Made by a program: the position numbers and the translations under genes. Positions 44,324 through 52,894 of a stretch of 64,000 bases of DNA are shown here, in pieces (the stretch's first letter is position 1; every line of letters starts with the position of its first letter). This DNA is from Variovorax paradoxus (GTDB lineage: Bacteria; Pseudomonadota; Gammaproteobacteria; Burkholderiales; Burkholderiaceae_C). Location: positions 93,519-157,518 of the forward strand of contig NZ_JAGGNV010000004.1 of NCBI RefSeq assembly GCF_018614955.1. The letters are read 5' to 3'. A model generated the notes under the pieces. The model saw only the letters and a program-made list of their open reading frames with translations, was not told where the DNA came from and did not search any database.

Positions 44324-45525
44324 CAACCGAGGTCGCCGTCACCGGTCTGGGCCTCGTCGCGCCGCACGGCGACGATCCGGGCACGGTCTTCGATGCGCTG
44401 ATGCGCGGCGAATCGGCGCTCGGACCCGTCCTTCCCGAGCTGCCCAAGCCGGCCGCCGCCGCCACGGTGGCCTTCGACGAATCCCGCTGGTTCACCAAGC
44501 TGCAGCTCGCCGGCGTCGACCGCGTGAGCCAGCTGGCCGTGGCCGCGGCCGACCTGGCGATGCGCGATGCCGGCGCCCTCGGCAACGTGGACCCCGAACG
44601 CATCGGCGTCTACGCGGGCTGCGGCATGGGCGGCGCGGGCGCGCTCGAGGCGGCCTACCGCGGCGCCGGGCGCATGCCGCCGCTCACCATTCCGGCCTTC
44701 ATGCCCAACGCGCCGGCCTCGCAAGTGGCGGTGCGGCAGCGCGTGCACGGTCCGGTGCTCACCTATTCCGTGGCCTGCGCCTCGTCGGCCGTGGCCATTG
44801 CCGAGGCCGCCAAGGCGGTGCAGCGCGGAGAGGTCGACATCGCCATCGCCGGCGGCAGCGAAGCGCTGATCGTGCCGGGCGTGTTGCTGGCCTGGCAGGC
44901 GATGCAGACCCTGGCCGGCTTCCAGCCTGGCGAGGAGGCTGGCGCGATCCGCCCTTTTGCCAGCGACCGCAGCGGTTTCGCGCTCGGCGAGGGTGCGGCC
45001 TTCCTCGTCCTCGAATCGGCCGAGCGCGCCCGGCGGCGCGGCGCGCGCAGCCATGCCACGCTGGCCGGCTGGGGCATCGGCTGCGACGCCACCCACCTGA
45101 CCAAGCCCGACGCCCCGGGCCAGGCCCGCGCCCTGCGCGCCGCCTTGCGGCAGGCCGGCCTGCAGCCGCGCGACGTGGGCTACTGCAACGCGCACGGCAC
45201 GGCCACGCGCATCGGCGACGTGGTCGAGCGCAACGCGCTGGCCGAGGTGTGGGGCGAGGCACTCGACGATCTGCGCGTGAGCTCGACCAAGGCCCTGCAC
45301 GGCCACCTGCTCGGCGCCGCCGGCGCGCTCGAAGCGGTGATCACCGTGCTGGCGCTGGCGCGGCGCCAGCTGCCGCCCAACGCGCATTGCAAGACCATCG
45401 ACCCGGAGTGCAGCCTGAACCTGGTGCGCGAGGCCGGTGCAGCCGCGCCGCAGCTCGAAGCTGCGATCAGCAGTTCCTTCGCCTTCGGCGGTACGAACGC
45501 GGTGCTGCTGTTTCGCCGCGCGTGA
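44320..45525 (+). CDS. beta-ketoacyl-ACP synthase (KAS II/FabF-like)
   Basis: A 401-residue ketosynthase with the Cys-His-His triad: Cys153 (SVACASSA), His292 (NAHGTAT) and His327 (ALHGHLLGAAG), plus Lys324. It starts with GTG overlapping the ACP stop. It extends acyl chains on the preceding ACP. No acyltransferase, ketoreductase or dehydratase is next to it, so these would come from primary fatty acid synthesis. Confidence 0.93.
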   Translation: MTTEVAVTGLGLVAPHGDDPGTVFDALMRGESALGPVLPELPKPAAAATVAFDESRWFTKLQLAGVDRVSQLAVAAADLAMRDAGALGNVDPERIGVYAGCGMGGAGALEAAYRGAGRMPPLTIPAFMPNAPASQVAVRQRVHGPVLTYSVACASSAVAIAEAAKAVQRGEVDIAIAGGSEALIVPGVLLAWQAMQTLAGFQPGEEAGAIRPFASDRSGFALGEGAAFLVLESAERARRRGARSHATLAGWGIGCDATHLTKPDAPGQARALRAALRQAGLQPRDVGYCNAHGTATRIGDVVERNALAEVWGEALDDLRVSSTKALHGHLLGAAGALEAVITVLALARRQLPPNAHCKTIDPECSLNLVREAGAAAPQLEAAISSSFAFGGTNAVLLFRRA

Positions 45526-45546
45526 ACCTCGGCTGCTCGTCGGCTG

Positions 45547-45885
45547 CTAGTACTTGATCGTCACGCCGGCCTTGATGCCCGCGTTGCTCTTGCCGTCCGA
45601 ATGGGCGCCTGCCGAAAACGAGGTGCTGCCGCCCGTGCTGGCGCCGAGCGAGTAGTTGGGGCGGAATCCGGAGGTGTCGACGCCGCCGTACGCGCCGCTT
45701 CCGTCGGGGCGCTGCGTACCGATCGTTGCGCCGTTCGTGCGGGCCGAGGTCTCGGTAGACGACAGGTTGGGCGCGACGTAGAGGGTGCCCTGGTCGCTGT
45801 TTTCCACGGGAAGCTTGAGCGGCTGCGCGAGGGCGCCGGCGCAGCATGCGGCCAAGGCCAGGGATGCGAGGATGGATTTGCTCAT
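45547..45885 (-). CDS. secreted Gly/Ser-rich hypothetical protein
   Basis: A 112-residue protein with a signal peptide (LASLALAACCAGALAQ) and a mature part rich in Gly, Ser and Thr (GASTGGSTSFSAGAHSDGKS) ending AGIKAGVTIKY. No domain is recognised. The C-terminal pattern could be a beta-strand-rich envelope protein. It converges with the ketosynthase gene, 21 bases apart. Confidence 0.75.
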   Translation of the reverse strand: MSKSILASLALAACCAGALAQPLKLPVENSDQGTLYVAPNLSSTETSARTNGATIGTQRPDGSGAYGGVDTSGFRPNYSLGASTGGSTSFSAGAHSDGKSNAGIKAGVTIKY

Positions 45886-45934
45886 TCGGATGGATGGTCA
45901 GGTCGACGGGCGGCGGGAGGCCGTGAGCCCGGGA

Positions 45935-46897
45935 TCAAGTTTTGCCTAGGATAACTTCTTCGCGCTGGCGCATCCCCACCACCGCCGGCATGGCCTCCCG
46001 CATCGCCTCCACGAAGCGGCGCAGCCTGGCCGGATAGAAGCGCGCATGGGGATAGACCAGGTAGACAGGCAGCGGCGCGGCGCACCATTGCGGCGCGAGG
46101 TGGACGAGCCGGCCCGCGGCGAGATCCTCGGTCAGCAGCCAGGCCGATCCCACGCCCGCCCCCAGCCCCAGCACCGCGGCGTGGCGCAGGGCCAGCAGGC
46201 TGTCGGTGCTCATGCGCGGCCGGATCGCGAAGCGATGGGTTTCGCCGCTCGCCGCATGCGTCAGCGTCACCTCGTTGCGGTAGTAGGTGCGCAGCGCCAG
46301 CCAGGGCAAGCCCGCCAGCTCGGACGCGTGCGCCGGCATCGGCGCGCCGGCCAGCACGGAGGGCGCGGCGACCACGATGCGTGGCACCTCGGCCAGCTTG
46401 ATCGCGACCACCGCAGGGTCGCTGACCTCCCCGATCTGGATCGCGCAGTCGATGCCCTTGGCGATGAAGTCCTGCGTGTCGTCGTGCAGCAGCCACTCGA
46501 CCGTCACGCGCGGATAGCGCCGCAGGAAACGGGCCAGCGGTTCGACCAGCTGCGACTGGCCGAAGGCATGCGGCGCGATCACGCGCAGGCTGCCTTCGGG
46601 CTCGTCGCCGGTGCCGCGCAGGTCGGCCTCGAAGGCCTCCCAGTTCGCGAGCAATTCCTTGGCGCGCTCGAAGCAGCGTTCGCCGTCTTCGGTGAGCTTC
46701 ATCGCATGCGTGGAACGCTGCAGCAGGCGCACACCGAGCGATCGCTCCAGGACCTGCAGGCGCCGGCTCACGGTGGGTTGCGTCGATCCCATCTGCGCCG
46801 CCGCCGCCGACAGGCTGCCGGCTTCCACGATGCGGACGAAGGTCTGCATCAGCGCAATGCGGTCGGCGGAGGCCGAGGGTAAGACGGGCTCGTTCAT
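45935..46897 (-). CDS. LysR-family transcriptional regulator
   Basis: A 320-residue LysR protein with the helix-turn-helix LMQTFVRIVEAGSLSAAAAQ and STQPTVSRRLQVLERSLG, and a standard effector domain. It diverges from an MFS transporter gene over 96 bases that include TATATCAATTGTG near its start. By layout it regulates the transporter. The ATG at 46897 is preferred over an upstream ATG lying in the promoter. Confidence 0.93.
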   Translation of the reverse strand: MNEPVLPSASADRIALMQTFVRIVEAGSLSAAAAQMGSTQPTVSRRLQVLERSLGVRLLQRSTHAMKLTEDGERCFERAKELLANWEAFEADLRGTGDEPEGSLRVIAPHAFGQSQLVEPLARFLRRYPRVTVEWLLHDDTQDFIAKGIDCAIQIGEVSDPAVVAIKLAEVPRIVVAAPSVLAGAPMPAHASELAGLPWLALRTYYRNEVTLTHAASGETHRFAIRPRMSTDSLLALRHAAVLGLGAGVGSAWLLTEDLAAGRLVHLAPQWCAAPLPVYLVYPHARFYPARLRRFVEAMREAMPAVVGMRQREEVILGKT

Positions 46898-46993
46898 GTG
46901 AGCAGCGTATATCAATTGTGCGCGGCTGGCGGCTTCCACTGCGAGTACTCAGACCTCACACTCCGTTCCTCATGAGTTCTAAGGGTTAACACC

Positions 46994-48229
46994 ATGTCAG
47001 GTATTCATTGCTCGCATGCAACAGCAGGCGCCGCGCCGGCCCCGGAGCCTGCCCGCGCCGCCCAGGGGCTGCCGGCATCGCTGGTTCTTCTGCTCGCGGC
47101 CGCAGCCGGCCTCGCCGTCGCGTCGATCTACTACAGCCAGCCCATGCTCGGCGTGCTGGGTGCGGACATCGGCGCATCCGACCGCGCCGTCGGCTTCGTT
47201 CCGACGCTGACACAGCTCGGCTATGCGCTCGGCATCCTGCTGCTGGCACCGCTGGGCGACCGCTACGACCGGCGCCGCATCATCCTGATCAAGGCGGCGG
47301 TGCTCGGCGCCGCGCTGCTGCTGGCCGGCGTGGCCCCCTCCATCGGCGCGCTGCTGGCGGTCAGCCTGGTCATCGGCCTGGCAGCGACGATGGCCCAGGA
47401 CATCGTGCCGGCCGCCGCCACGCTCGCGCCCGAAGCCCATCGCGGCAAGACGGTCGGCACGGTGATGACGGGGCTGCTGCTGGGCATCCTGCTCTCGCGC
47501 GTGGCGAGCGGCTTCGTCGCGGAGCATTTCGGCTGGCGCGCGGTGTTCGTCGCGGCCGCGGCGAGCATCGCGCTGGTCGGCGCCGCCGCATGGCACCGGC
47601 TGCCGCGCTTCCAGCCCACCACGCAGCTGGCTTACGGCGCCTTGCTCGGTTCGCTGGCCCAGCTGTGGCAGCGCCATGCCGCGTTGCGCCGCGCGGCGCT
47701 GGCGCAGGGCCTGCTCTCGGTCGGCTTCAGCGCCTTCTGGTCGACGCTGGCCGTGATGCTGCACGGCGCGCCCTTCCACCTGGGCAGCGCCGCGGCCGGT
47801 GCCTTCGGACTGGCAGGTGCCGCCGGGGCGCTGGCTGCGCCCGTCGCCGGCCGCATCGCCGATCGCCGCGGACCGGAACTAGTGACGCGCCTGGGCGCGG
47901 GACTGGTCGTGCTCTCCTTCGCGGCCATGGCGCTGGCGCCGCTGCTGCAGCCGCACGCCCAGCTGGCGCTGCTGGTGGCCTGCGCCATCGGCTTCGACCT
48001 CGGCATCCAGGCCGCCTTGATCGCGCACCAGACCATCGTCTACGGGATCGAGCCGAGTGCGCGCAGCCGCCTCAATGCCGTGCTCTTCGTCGGCATGTTC
48101 ATCGGCATGGCCGTCGGCGCGGCGCTGGGCAGCCTGCTCTTCGCCGAATGGGGCTGGATGGCGGTGACGGCGCTCGCCACCGCGATGGCGAGCGCGGCAC
48201 TCGTCGTGCGGCTTGGCCGGCGGAGCTAG
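46994..48229 (+). CDS. MFS transporter
   Basis: A 411-residue, 12-helix major facilitator. SIYYSQPMLGVLGADIGASD and the cytoplasmic loop GDRYDRRRIILIK are typical of the DHA1/YgaY-like subgroup. It faces its presumed LysR regulator. Its TAG stop (48227-48229) overlaps the stop of the convergent PhnD-like gene within the four bases CTAG. Confidence 0.93.
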   Translation: MSGIHCSHATAGAAPAPEPARAAQGLPASLVLLLAAAAGLAVASIYYSQPMLGVLGADIGASDRAVGFVPTLTQLGYALGILLLAPLGDRYDRRRIILIKAAVLGAALLLAGVAPSIGALLAVSLVIGLAATMAQDIVPAAATLAPEAHRGKTVGTVMTGLLLGILLSRVASGFVAEHFGWRAVFVAAAASIALVGAAAWHRLPRFQPTTQLAYGALLGSLAQLWQRHAALRRAALAQGLLSVGFSAFWSTLAVMLHGAPFHLGSAAAGAFGLAGAAGALAAPVAGRIADRRGPELVTRLGAGLVVLSFAAMALAPLLQPHAQLALLVACAIGFDLGIQAALIAHQTIVYGIEPSARSRLNAVLFVGMFIGMAVGAALGSLLFAEWGWMAVTALATAMASAALVVRLGRRS

Positions 48230-49056
48230 ATCCCGAGCCAGGTCATCAGGGTCTTCTCGATGTCCGCTGAAGGCGCGACAAAGCCGGAATAGGTGGAGGT
48301 GGCGAGCGCGCGCTTGCCGCCTTCCGACTGCCCGAGCCCCAGCAAGGTGTCGCGCACCGTGGCGACCGCGCTCGCGTCGAGCTTGCTCGATGACAGCCAT
48401 TGCTTGATGGGGACGGCGCGCGATTCGGCGCAGGTCTTGCCGCCGGTGGACTTCCAGGCCTTGACTACCCCGGCGGAGGCCGTGGCGCCGTAGGCGGCGA
48501 AGCCGTTCTGCACGTAGAAGGGCACTGCGTCCTGATAGCGCGTGTTGGTGGTCTTGACCGCGCCGTCCTGCAGGCCCTGCTCGCGCAGCATCGCGCGCGT
48601 GATCACCGAGGTGATGGAGTCCGGGTCGGGCATGACCAGGCTCTTGCCGGCGATCTCCTTCCAGTTGGAGATCGCTTGCAGGTCCTTGCACAGGAACGAG
48701 ACCTTGTAGTCGGTGAAGCCCGCGGTCCAGGCGAGCGTCTTGTAGCTGCCGCCCTTGGTCGCTTCGAAGGCGATGTGGGCCGGATGCACGAAGGCCAGGT
48801 CGACCTGGTTCTGCCTCAATGCTTCGCGCGCACTGGGGTACGAACTCAGGATCTTGATGGTCACAGGCTGCTTGAGCGCCTTGCTCAGTGCCTCGGCGAT
48901 CGGCTCGAACTTGGCTTCTATCTGGGCGTCGGTGGCCTTGTAGGTCACGCCCTCGGTCACGCCGAGCACCAGCGCATGGGCCGGAGCGACAGCGGCCAGC
49001 AGGAAGGCCGCGGCCCAAGGGGCGAAGCTTGCGTTGCGATCGACGCGGTGTTTCAT
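48226..49056 (-). CDS. PhnD/PtxB-like phosphate/phosphite/phosphonate receptor
   Basis: A 276-residue periplasmic binding protein with a signal peptide (AAAFLLAAVAPAHA). Mature features are LGVTEGVTYKATDAQIEAKFEPIAEALSK, then LAFVHPAHIAFE and PDPDSITSVITRAMLREQG, fitting the PhnD/TauA-like family. No permease or ATPase is adjacent, so it is an orphan receptor or the sensor partner of a distant kinase. Confidence 0.88.
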   Translation of the reverse strand: MKHRVDRNASFAPWAAAFLLAAVAPAHALVLGVTEGVTYKATDAQIEAKFEPIAEALSKALKQPVTIKILSSYPSAREALRQNQVDLAFVHPAHIAFEATKGGSYKTLAWTAGFTDYKVSFLCKDLQAISNWKEIAGKSLVMPDPDSITSVITRAMLREQGLQDGAVKTTNTRYQDAVPFYVQNGFAAYGATASAGVVKAWKSTGGKTCAESRAVPIKQWLSSSKLDASAVATVRDTLLGLGQSEGGKRALATSTYSGFVAPSADIEKTLMTWLGI

Positions 49057-49266
49057 CACGGATGTCTCGAGTAGTTGCGAGCCCGCAGAATAGGTCAAGG
49101 GCCCCGCGCTGCGGTCAAAGCGCGCCAACGCCACATAGAACTTTCGAGTCAAAGTGCGCAACTTCGCGTGCTGATCCGTGGCGCTGTAGGTCATGCGCCG
49201 ACATCCAGCGGCGCCGTGCGGCGGCAGAATCGTGACGAAGTGCCCATGCGCTCCAAGGAGACGACC

Positions 49267-49401
49267 ATGACCTATCGAAAGCTCACTCTGGCGCTGGCAT
49301 GCATCGCCCTGGCAACGCTCGCCGCCTGCGATCCGAAGCCGCAGCCGCCGAAGGCCGCGGCAGCCGATCAGCTGCTGAGCTTGCAGTCGGCCGGCGTTTG
49401 A
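49267..49401 (+). CDS. small lipoprotein, 44 residues
   Basis: A short frame with a strong ribosome site (CCAAGGAGACGACC) and a lipoprotein signal (LALACIALATLAAC, Cys lipidated), followed by a Pro/Lys-rich tail (DPKPQPPKAAAADQ). The 3' end overlaps the convergent SnoaL-like gene by 34 bases. Entericidin-like small lipoproteins look similar, but no family is claimed. Confidence 0.6.
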   Translation: MTYRKLTLALACIALATLAACDPKPQPPKAAAADQLLSLQSAGV

Positions 49402-49733
49402 TGGTGCGCCACCAGCTGCCAGCGGCCGCCTGAGCGCACATAGACCGAACTGCATTGCGCGCGATAGGCGCTGCCGGCGCCGCCGCGATCGGCGGCCGCG
49501 GCATAGATCAGCACGGCCGTGCCCTCCGCGGGATCGAGCAGATGCTGATTCGCGAACTCGACCCGGCGCCAGCGCTTGTCCGGCTCGATCGAGGCCAGGA
49601 TCTGCGCGCGACCCATCATGCCGACGGGCTGTGGAAAGACCATGCGCGCATCGACTGCCAGGTGCTGCTCGTAGAAGAGCGCATCGCAGAGCCAGAAGCG
49701 CTCTTCCAGATCCCACAGATCTTCAGCCGGCAT
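49368..49733 (-). CDS. SnoaL-like/DUF4440 protein
   Basis: A 121-residue NTF2-like protein with DLEERFWLCDALFYEQHLAV, a central MMGRAQILASI and a C-terminal SSVYVRSGGRWQLVAHHQTP, which is the usual DUF4440 end. Members are cone-shaped domains with steroid-isomerase-like or unknown roles. The start lies 2 bases after the stop of the small gene upstream, so they share a transcript. Confidence 0.8.
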   Translation of the reverse strand: MPAEDLWDLEERFWLCDALFYEQHLAVDARMVFPQPVGMMGRAQILASIEPDKRWRRVEFANQHLLDPAEGTAVLIYAAAADRGGAGSAYRAQCSSVYVRSGGRWQLVAHHQTPADCKLSS

Positions 49734-49735
49734 GG

Positions 49736-49951
49736 CTAGCCTCCGCGCAGAACGATCCGGCCTTCCTTGACGAAGCGGTCGTAGTCGGCTCTCGGGATGG
49801 CCGTGCTCATCGCCTTGCCGTCTTCGTTCCAACTCAGCACGGCGCTGTCGGCGCCCGGTTCGACCGTGCAGGGACCTTGCGGCACGCGCAGCAGCGGTCC
49901 GTCGCCTGCGCGGTAATCGACCTGGCCATTGATTTGAGCGTTCGCTTCCAT
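49736..49951 (-). CDS. conserved hypothetical small protein
   Basis: About 71 residues from the ATG at 49951: EANAQINGQVDYRAGDGPLL and AVLSWNEDGKAMSTAIP, ending DRFVKEGRIVLRGG. It looks like a small beta-barrel domain. Not assigned to a named family. It directly precedes the DUF4440 gene. Confidence 0.65.
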   Translation of the reverse strand: MEANAQINGQVDYRAGDGPLLRVPQGPCTVEPGADSAVLSWNEDGKAMSTAIPRADYDRFVKEGRIVLRGG

Positions 49952-50032
49952 GCGCTGCAAGCTCTCGCGGCGCGGTCGCGGCCGGCGTAGGAAGCGATGC
50001 TTTGTCTTCCACGGACAAAGCCGACGGGAGGC

Positions 50033-50911
50033 TCAGGCCCAGGCCTCCAGCACCGCGCTGCGCACCGCATCGACTGCCGTCGTGCGGCTGCTTCCGGCCG
50101 CTTCGACCCAGCACAGCCAGGTGTGTGAGCGCCAGCCCTGCCAGATCCTCAGCTCGCCGTTGCGCTCGGCCTGCCGGGCCTGGTCGACGCGCAGCAGCCC
50201 GGCGCCCAGTCCGCTCGCGACCATGCTGCGGATCGCGCTTTCGCTGTCGGCCGTGCGCGTGGGGCGGTACTCGCGGCCCACGCTTGCGAACAGGCCGTCG
50301 AGGTGCACGCGCATGACGCACGTGGGCGGGGTGCCGACCCAGGGCAGCTGGGTCAGGGCGTCGAGATCCAGCGCGGGATGGGCCTCGGCCACCGGCAGCG
50401 GCAGCGCCACCGCCAGGTCGACCACGCCGAGGCGTTGCAGTGCGAGGCCATCGAGCTTTTCGCTGTCGCTGAGCGCATAGGCGCAGTCCAGCTCGCCGCG
50501 GCGCACGGCCTCCAGCGTCTGGTGCGAGAGGCCCTGCTGCAGTTGCAGCGAGACCTGCGGATGGCGCTCGGCCAGCTTCACCAGCACTTCGCCGAGCCGC
50601 AGCGCGACCGGATCGACCACGGTGCCGAAGCGCACCACGCCCTGCGCCGCGCCGCGGAGCTGCTCGGCCGCCGAGCGCATGCGCGTCGCGGAAGCCAGGG
50701 TGCGCTCCGCTTCCTCCAGCAGGGTGAGGCCGGCTTCGGTCGGGGTCATGCCGCGCGACGTGCGTTCGAAGAGCTTGACGCCGAGCTCGTCCTCCAGCGC
50801 CTTGAGCTGCGCGCTCACCGCCGGCGCGCTGGTGAAGACGCGCTCGGCCGCGCGCGTGAGGCTGCCCTCGCGCGCGATGGCGACGAAGGTCTTGAGTTGG
50901 TAGAGCTCCAT
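50033..50911 (-). CDS. LysR-family transcriptional regulator
   Basis: A 292-residue LysR protein with MELYQLKTFVAIAREGSL and TSAPAVSAQLKALEDELG in the winged helix and a full effector domain. It diverges from an EamA-family permease gene over 107 bases, a common regulator-exporter arrangement. The start at 50911 is the conserved LysR start. Confidence 0.92.
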   Translation of the reverse strand: MELYQLKTFVAIAREGSLTRAAERVFTSAPAVSAQLKALEDELGVKLFERTSRGMTPTEAGLTLLEEAERTLASATRMRSAAEQLRGAAQGVVRFGTVVDPVALRLGEVLVKLAERHPQVSLQLQQGLSHQTLEAVRRGELDCAYALSDSEKLDGLALQRLGVVDLAVALPLPVAEAHPALDLDALTQLPWVGTPPTCVMRVHLDGLFASVGREYRPTRTADSESAIRSMVASGLGAGLLRVDQARQAERNGELRIWQGWRSHTWLCWVEAAGSSRTTAVDAVRSAVLEAWA

Positions 50912-51018
50912 GGCGCAAATTGTGAGCGCGCGGGCTGGATTCGTCTGTTCGCAAATCCTGAGACCCCCGTCCAAAGAAACGAATGGCAAAGGCCGGCCCC
51001 GATGCCGATATTCGGCTC

Positions 51019-52005
51019 ATGTCCAAGACCGCCAACTCACCCATGTTCGGCATCGCCGCACTGCTCGCCGCCACCTCCACCTGGGGCGGCATGTTCCTCG
51101 TCAGCAAGAACGTTCTCCACCACGTCGATCCATTCTGGTTCACGCTGATCCGCTACAGCCTCTCCGCGCTGGTGTTCGTCGCCCTGCTCGCCCCGCGCGG
51201 CGCGGCGCCCTGGCGAAAGCTGCGTGCCCACGCCGGGCCGCTGGCCGTGCGCGGCATCGCCGGCTTCGGCGTGTTCAGCGTGCTGCTGCTCACGGGCCTC
51301 GCCCATTCGGTGCCTTCGCACGGCGCGGTCATCATGGCCACCACGCCAATGACCGCGCAGCTGCTGCGCTGGGTGCTCGACGGCGTGCGGCCCACGCGCG
51401 CGACGCTCTCGACCAGCGCGCTGGCGCTGGCCGGCGTGGTGGTGGTCTCGGGCGTGCTCTTCCCGCACGGCGCAGAGGCCGGTGCATCGACCGCCTTCGG
51501 CGACGCGATCGCCCTCCTCGGCACGCTGGGCTGGGTCTGGTACACGCGCGGCGCCACCCAGTTCGCCGACCGGCTCGACGTCGTCGAATACACAGCACTG
51601 ACCGTGCTGAGTGCCTGGCCCGTGCTGCTGCTGGGCGCCCTGCTGGCCACCGCCACCGGCCTCGCCGCGCTGCCGAGCGCCCAAGGCCTGGCGCTCTCGT
51701 GGCAGGTGCTGGTCTTCGTCGGCCTGGTGCCTTCGGCCATGGCCGTGCTGGCCTTCAACCACGGCGTGCGCACCCTGGGCGCGGTGACCGGCACGGCCTT
51801 CCTGAACTTCATCCCGGTGTCGGCGCTGCTGATGAGCGTGGCGCTGGGCAAGCTGCCCTCGGGCAATGAGCTGCTGGGGATGGCGATGGTGGTCGGCGCG
51901 CTGCTGATCCATACGGCGAGCAGCCGCGCGGCGGCCGTGGCGCCGGTTCGCAAGGCCGTCCCGGTTCAAAACCACGGCCGCGATGTGTGCAGTGCTATGC
52001 GCTAA
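51019..52005 (+). CDS. EamA/DMT-family permease
   Basis: A 328-residue ten-helix transporter of the drug/metabolite superfamily. Two EamA repeats are visible (ALLAATSTWGGMFLVSKNVL and GDAIALLGTLGWVWYTRGAT). These proteins usually export amino acids, nucleobases or metabolites. An ATG at 50983 is in frame, but the DMT N-terminus begins at 51019. Probably regulated by the divergent LysR gene. Confidence 0.9.
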   Translation: MSKTANSPMFGIAALLAATSTWGGMFLVSKNVLHHVDPFWFTLIRYSLSALVFVALLAPRGAAPWRKLRAHAGPLAVRGIAGFGVFSVLLLTGLAHSVPSHGAVIMATTPMTAQLLRWVLDGVRPTRATLSTSALALAGVVVVSGVLFPHGAEAGASTAFGDAIALLGTLGWVWYTRGATQFADRLDVVEYTALTVLSAWPVLLLGALLATATGLAALPSAQGLALSWQVLVFVGLVPSAMAVLAFNHGVRTLGAVTGTAFLNFIPVSALLMSVALGKLPSGNELLGMAMVVGALLIHTASSRAAAVAPVRKAVPVQNHGRDVCSAMR

Positions 52006-52125
52006 GCCAGGATCGGGGAGATTCGTGCAGTTGTACGCAATTCGCGCCGCGGCGCGCGATGTATCCGTTGGACTTCATTCGGTCGCGTTTGACAATGCAC
52101 CAGATCTATTTCCGAGCTTCCAGCC

Positions 52126-52716
52126 ATGAACGCATCTCGTTTTCTAGAAGCGCTCTTTCGCATTCGGCGCAGTCCTCGCGCCGTGCCTGCCACGCCCGTG
52201 CCAACCCCGCCGGTCAAGCGCGTGTTCCTTCCCACGAGCTTCGAAGCAGCACCACCCGAGGTCGTCCGTGCTGCCGTTCAACCCGAGCCCGCGCCCGTCG
52301 TGGAAGCGCCTGAGCTTGAAGCGCCGGCCGGCGCGAAGACGATGCGCTCGCTCGAAGCGGTGAGGGCCGACCTGGCGCGGCTGCGCCAGACGGCCAAGGA
52401 GCGACATGCGCTGGCGCAGCAGCCGCAGCGCCACGCCGACACCAGCTTCGCGCGCACCGACTTCATGGAGATCCCCGAACCCCTGCCCATGTCCTCGCCG
52501 CGCAAGAAGGACGATTCGGAGTTCGAGGCCACTGCCTTCGCGGGCATCCCCGACGCCCTGCCTATGCCGCGCAAGAAAGACGACTCGGAATTCGAGGCCA
52601 CGGCCTTCGTGGGCATCCCCGACCCGCTGCCCATGCCGCGCAAGAAGGTCGATTCGGAGTTCGAGCCCACGGCCTTCGTGGACTTCGCTTATCCGATACC
52701 GCTGTTGGCCAGGTAG
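52126..52716 (+). CDS. hypothetical protein with 23-residue tandem repeats
   Basis: A 196-residue protein with a basic N-terminus, a Pro/Ala/Val-rich middle (PAPVVEAPELEAPAGA) and a short coiled-coil-like stretch. From residue 126 it has three tandem copies of a 23-residue unit, RKKxDSEFExTAFxGIPDxL plus PMP, with a diverged fourth copy before them. At DNA level the period is 69 bp (52501, 52570, 52639). No signal peptide. It may be a disordered binding protein; function unknown. Confidence 0.75.
   Translation: MNASRFLEALFRIRRSPRAVPATPVPTPPVKRVFLPTSFEAAPPEVVRAAVQPEPAPVVEAPELEAPAGAKTMRSLEAVRADLARLRQTAKERHALAQQPQRHADTSFARTDFMEIPEPLPMSSPRKKDDSEFEATAFAGIPDALPMPRKKDDSEFEATAFVGIPDPLPMPRKKVDSEFEPTAFVDFAYPIPLLAR
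52501..52707 (+). repeat. 69-bp tandem repeat, three copies
   Basis: Units start at 52501, 52570 and 52639 with CGCAAGAA(A/G) and remain in frame. They encode the 23-residue repeats of the gene at 52126-52716. Copy number may vary between strains. Confidence 0.85.
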
Positions 52717-52894
52717 CGCCTTCCGCTACAGCACAAGCTCCATTTCCGTGACCCGCGCCGGCCACGACATGGTCGATGACTGCGATCATGGCTGCTGTGG
52801 TGCCGAAAAATGCGAGTGCCGCAGGACGCACAGAAGTATTGTGCGTGCCACGTAGAACATAAAGTCTCCGGGTGACAGGCCACTCCACGGGACA
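52717..52894. other. gap without a recognisable gene
   Basis: These 178 bases are slightly AT-richer than the window average and hold no credible frame on either strand. A weak hairpin around GGTGCCGAAAAATGCG was not convincing. Confidence 0.4.

Noticed and set aside
52501..52707. CRISPR-like array
   Set aside because: The repeats are adjacent without spacers and keep the reading frame of a protein, so they are a coding tandem repeat.
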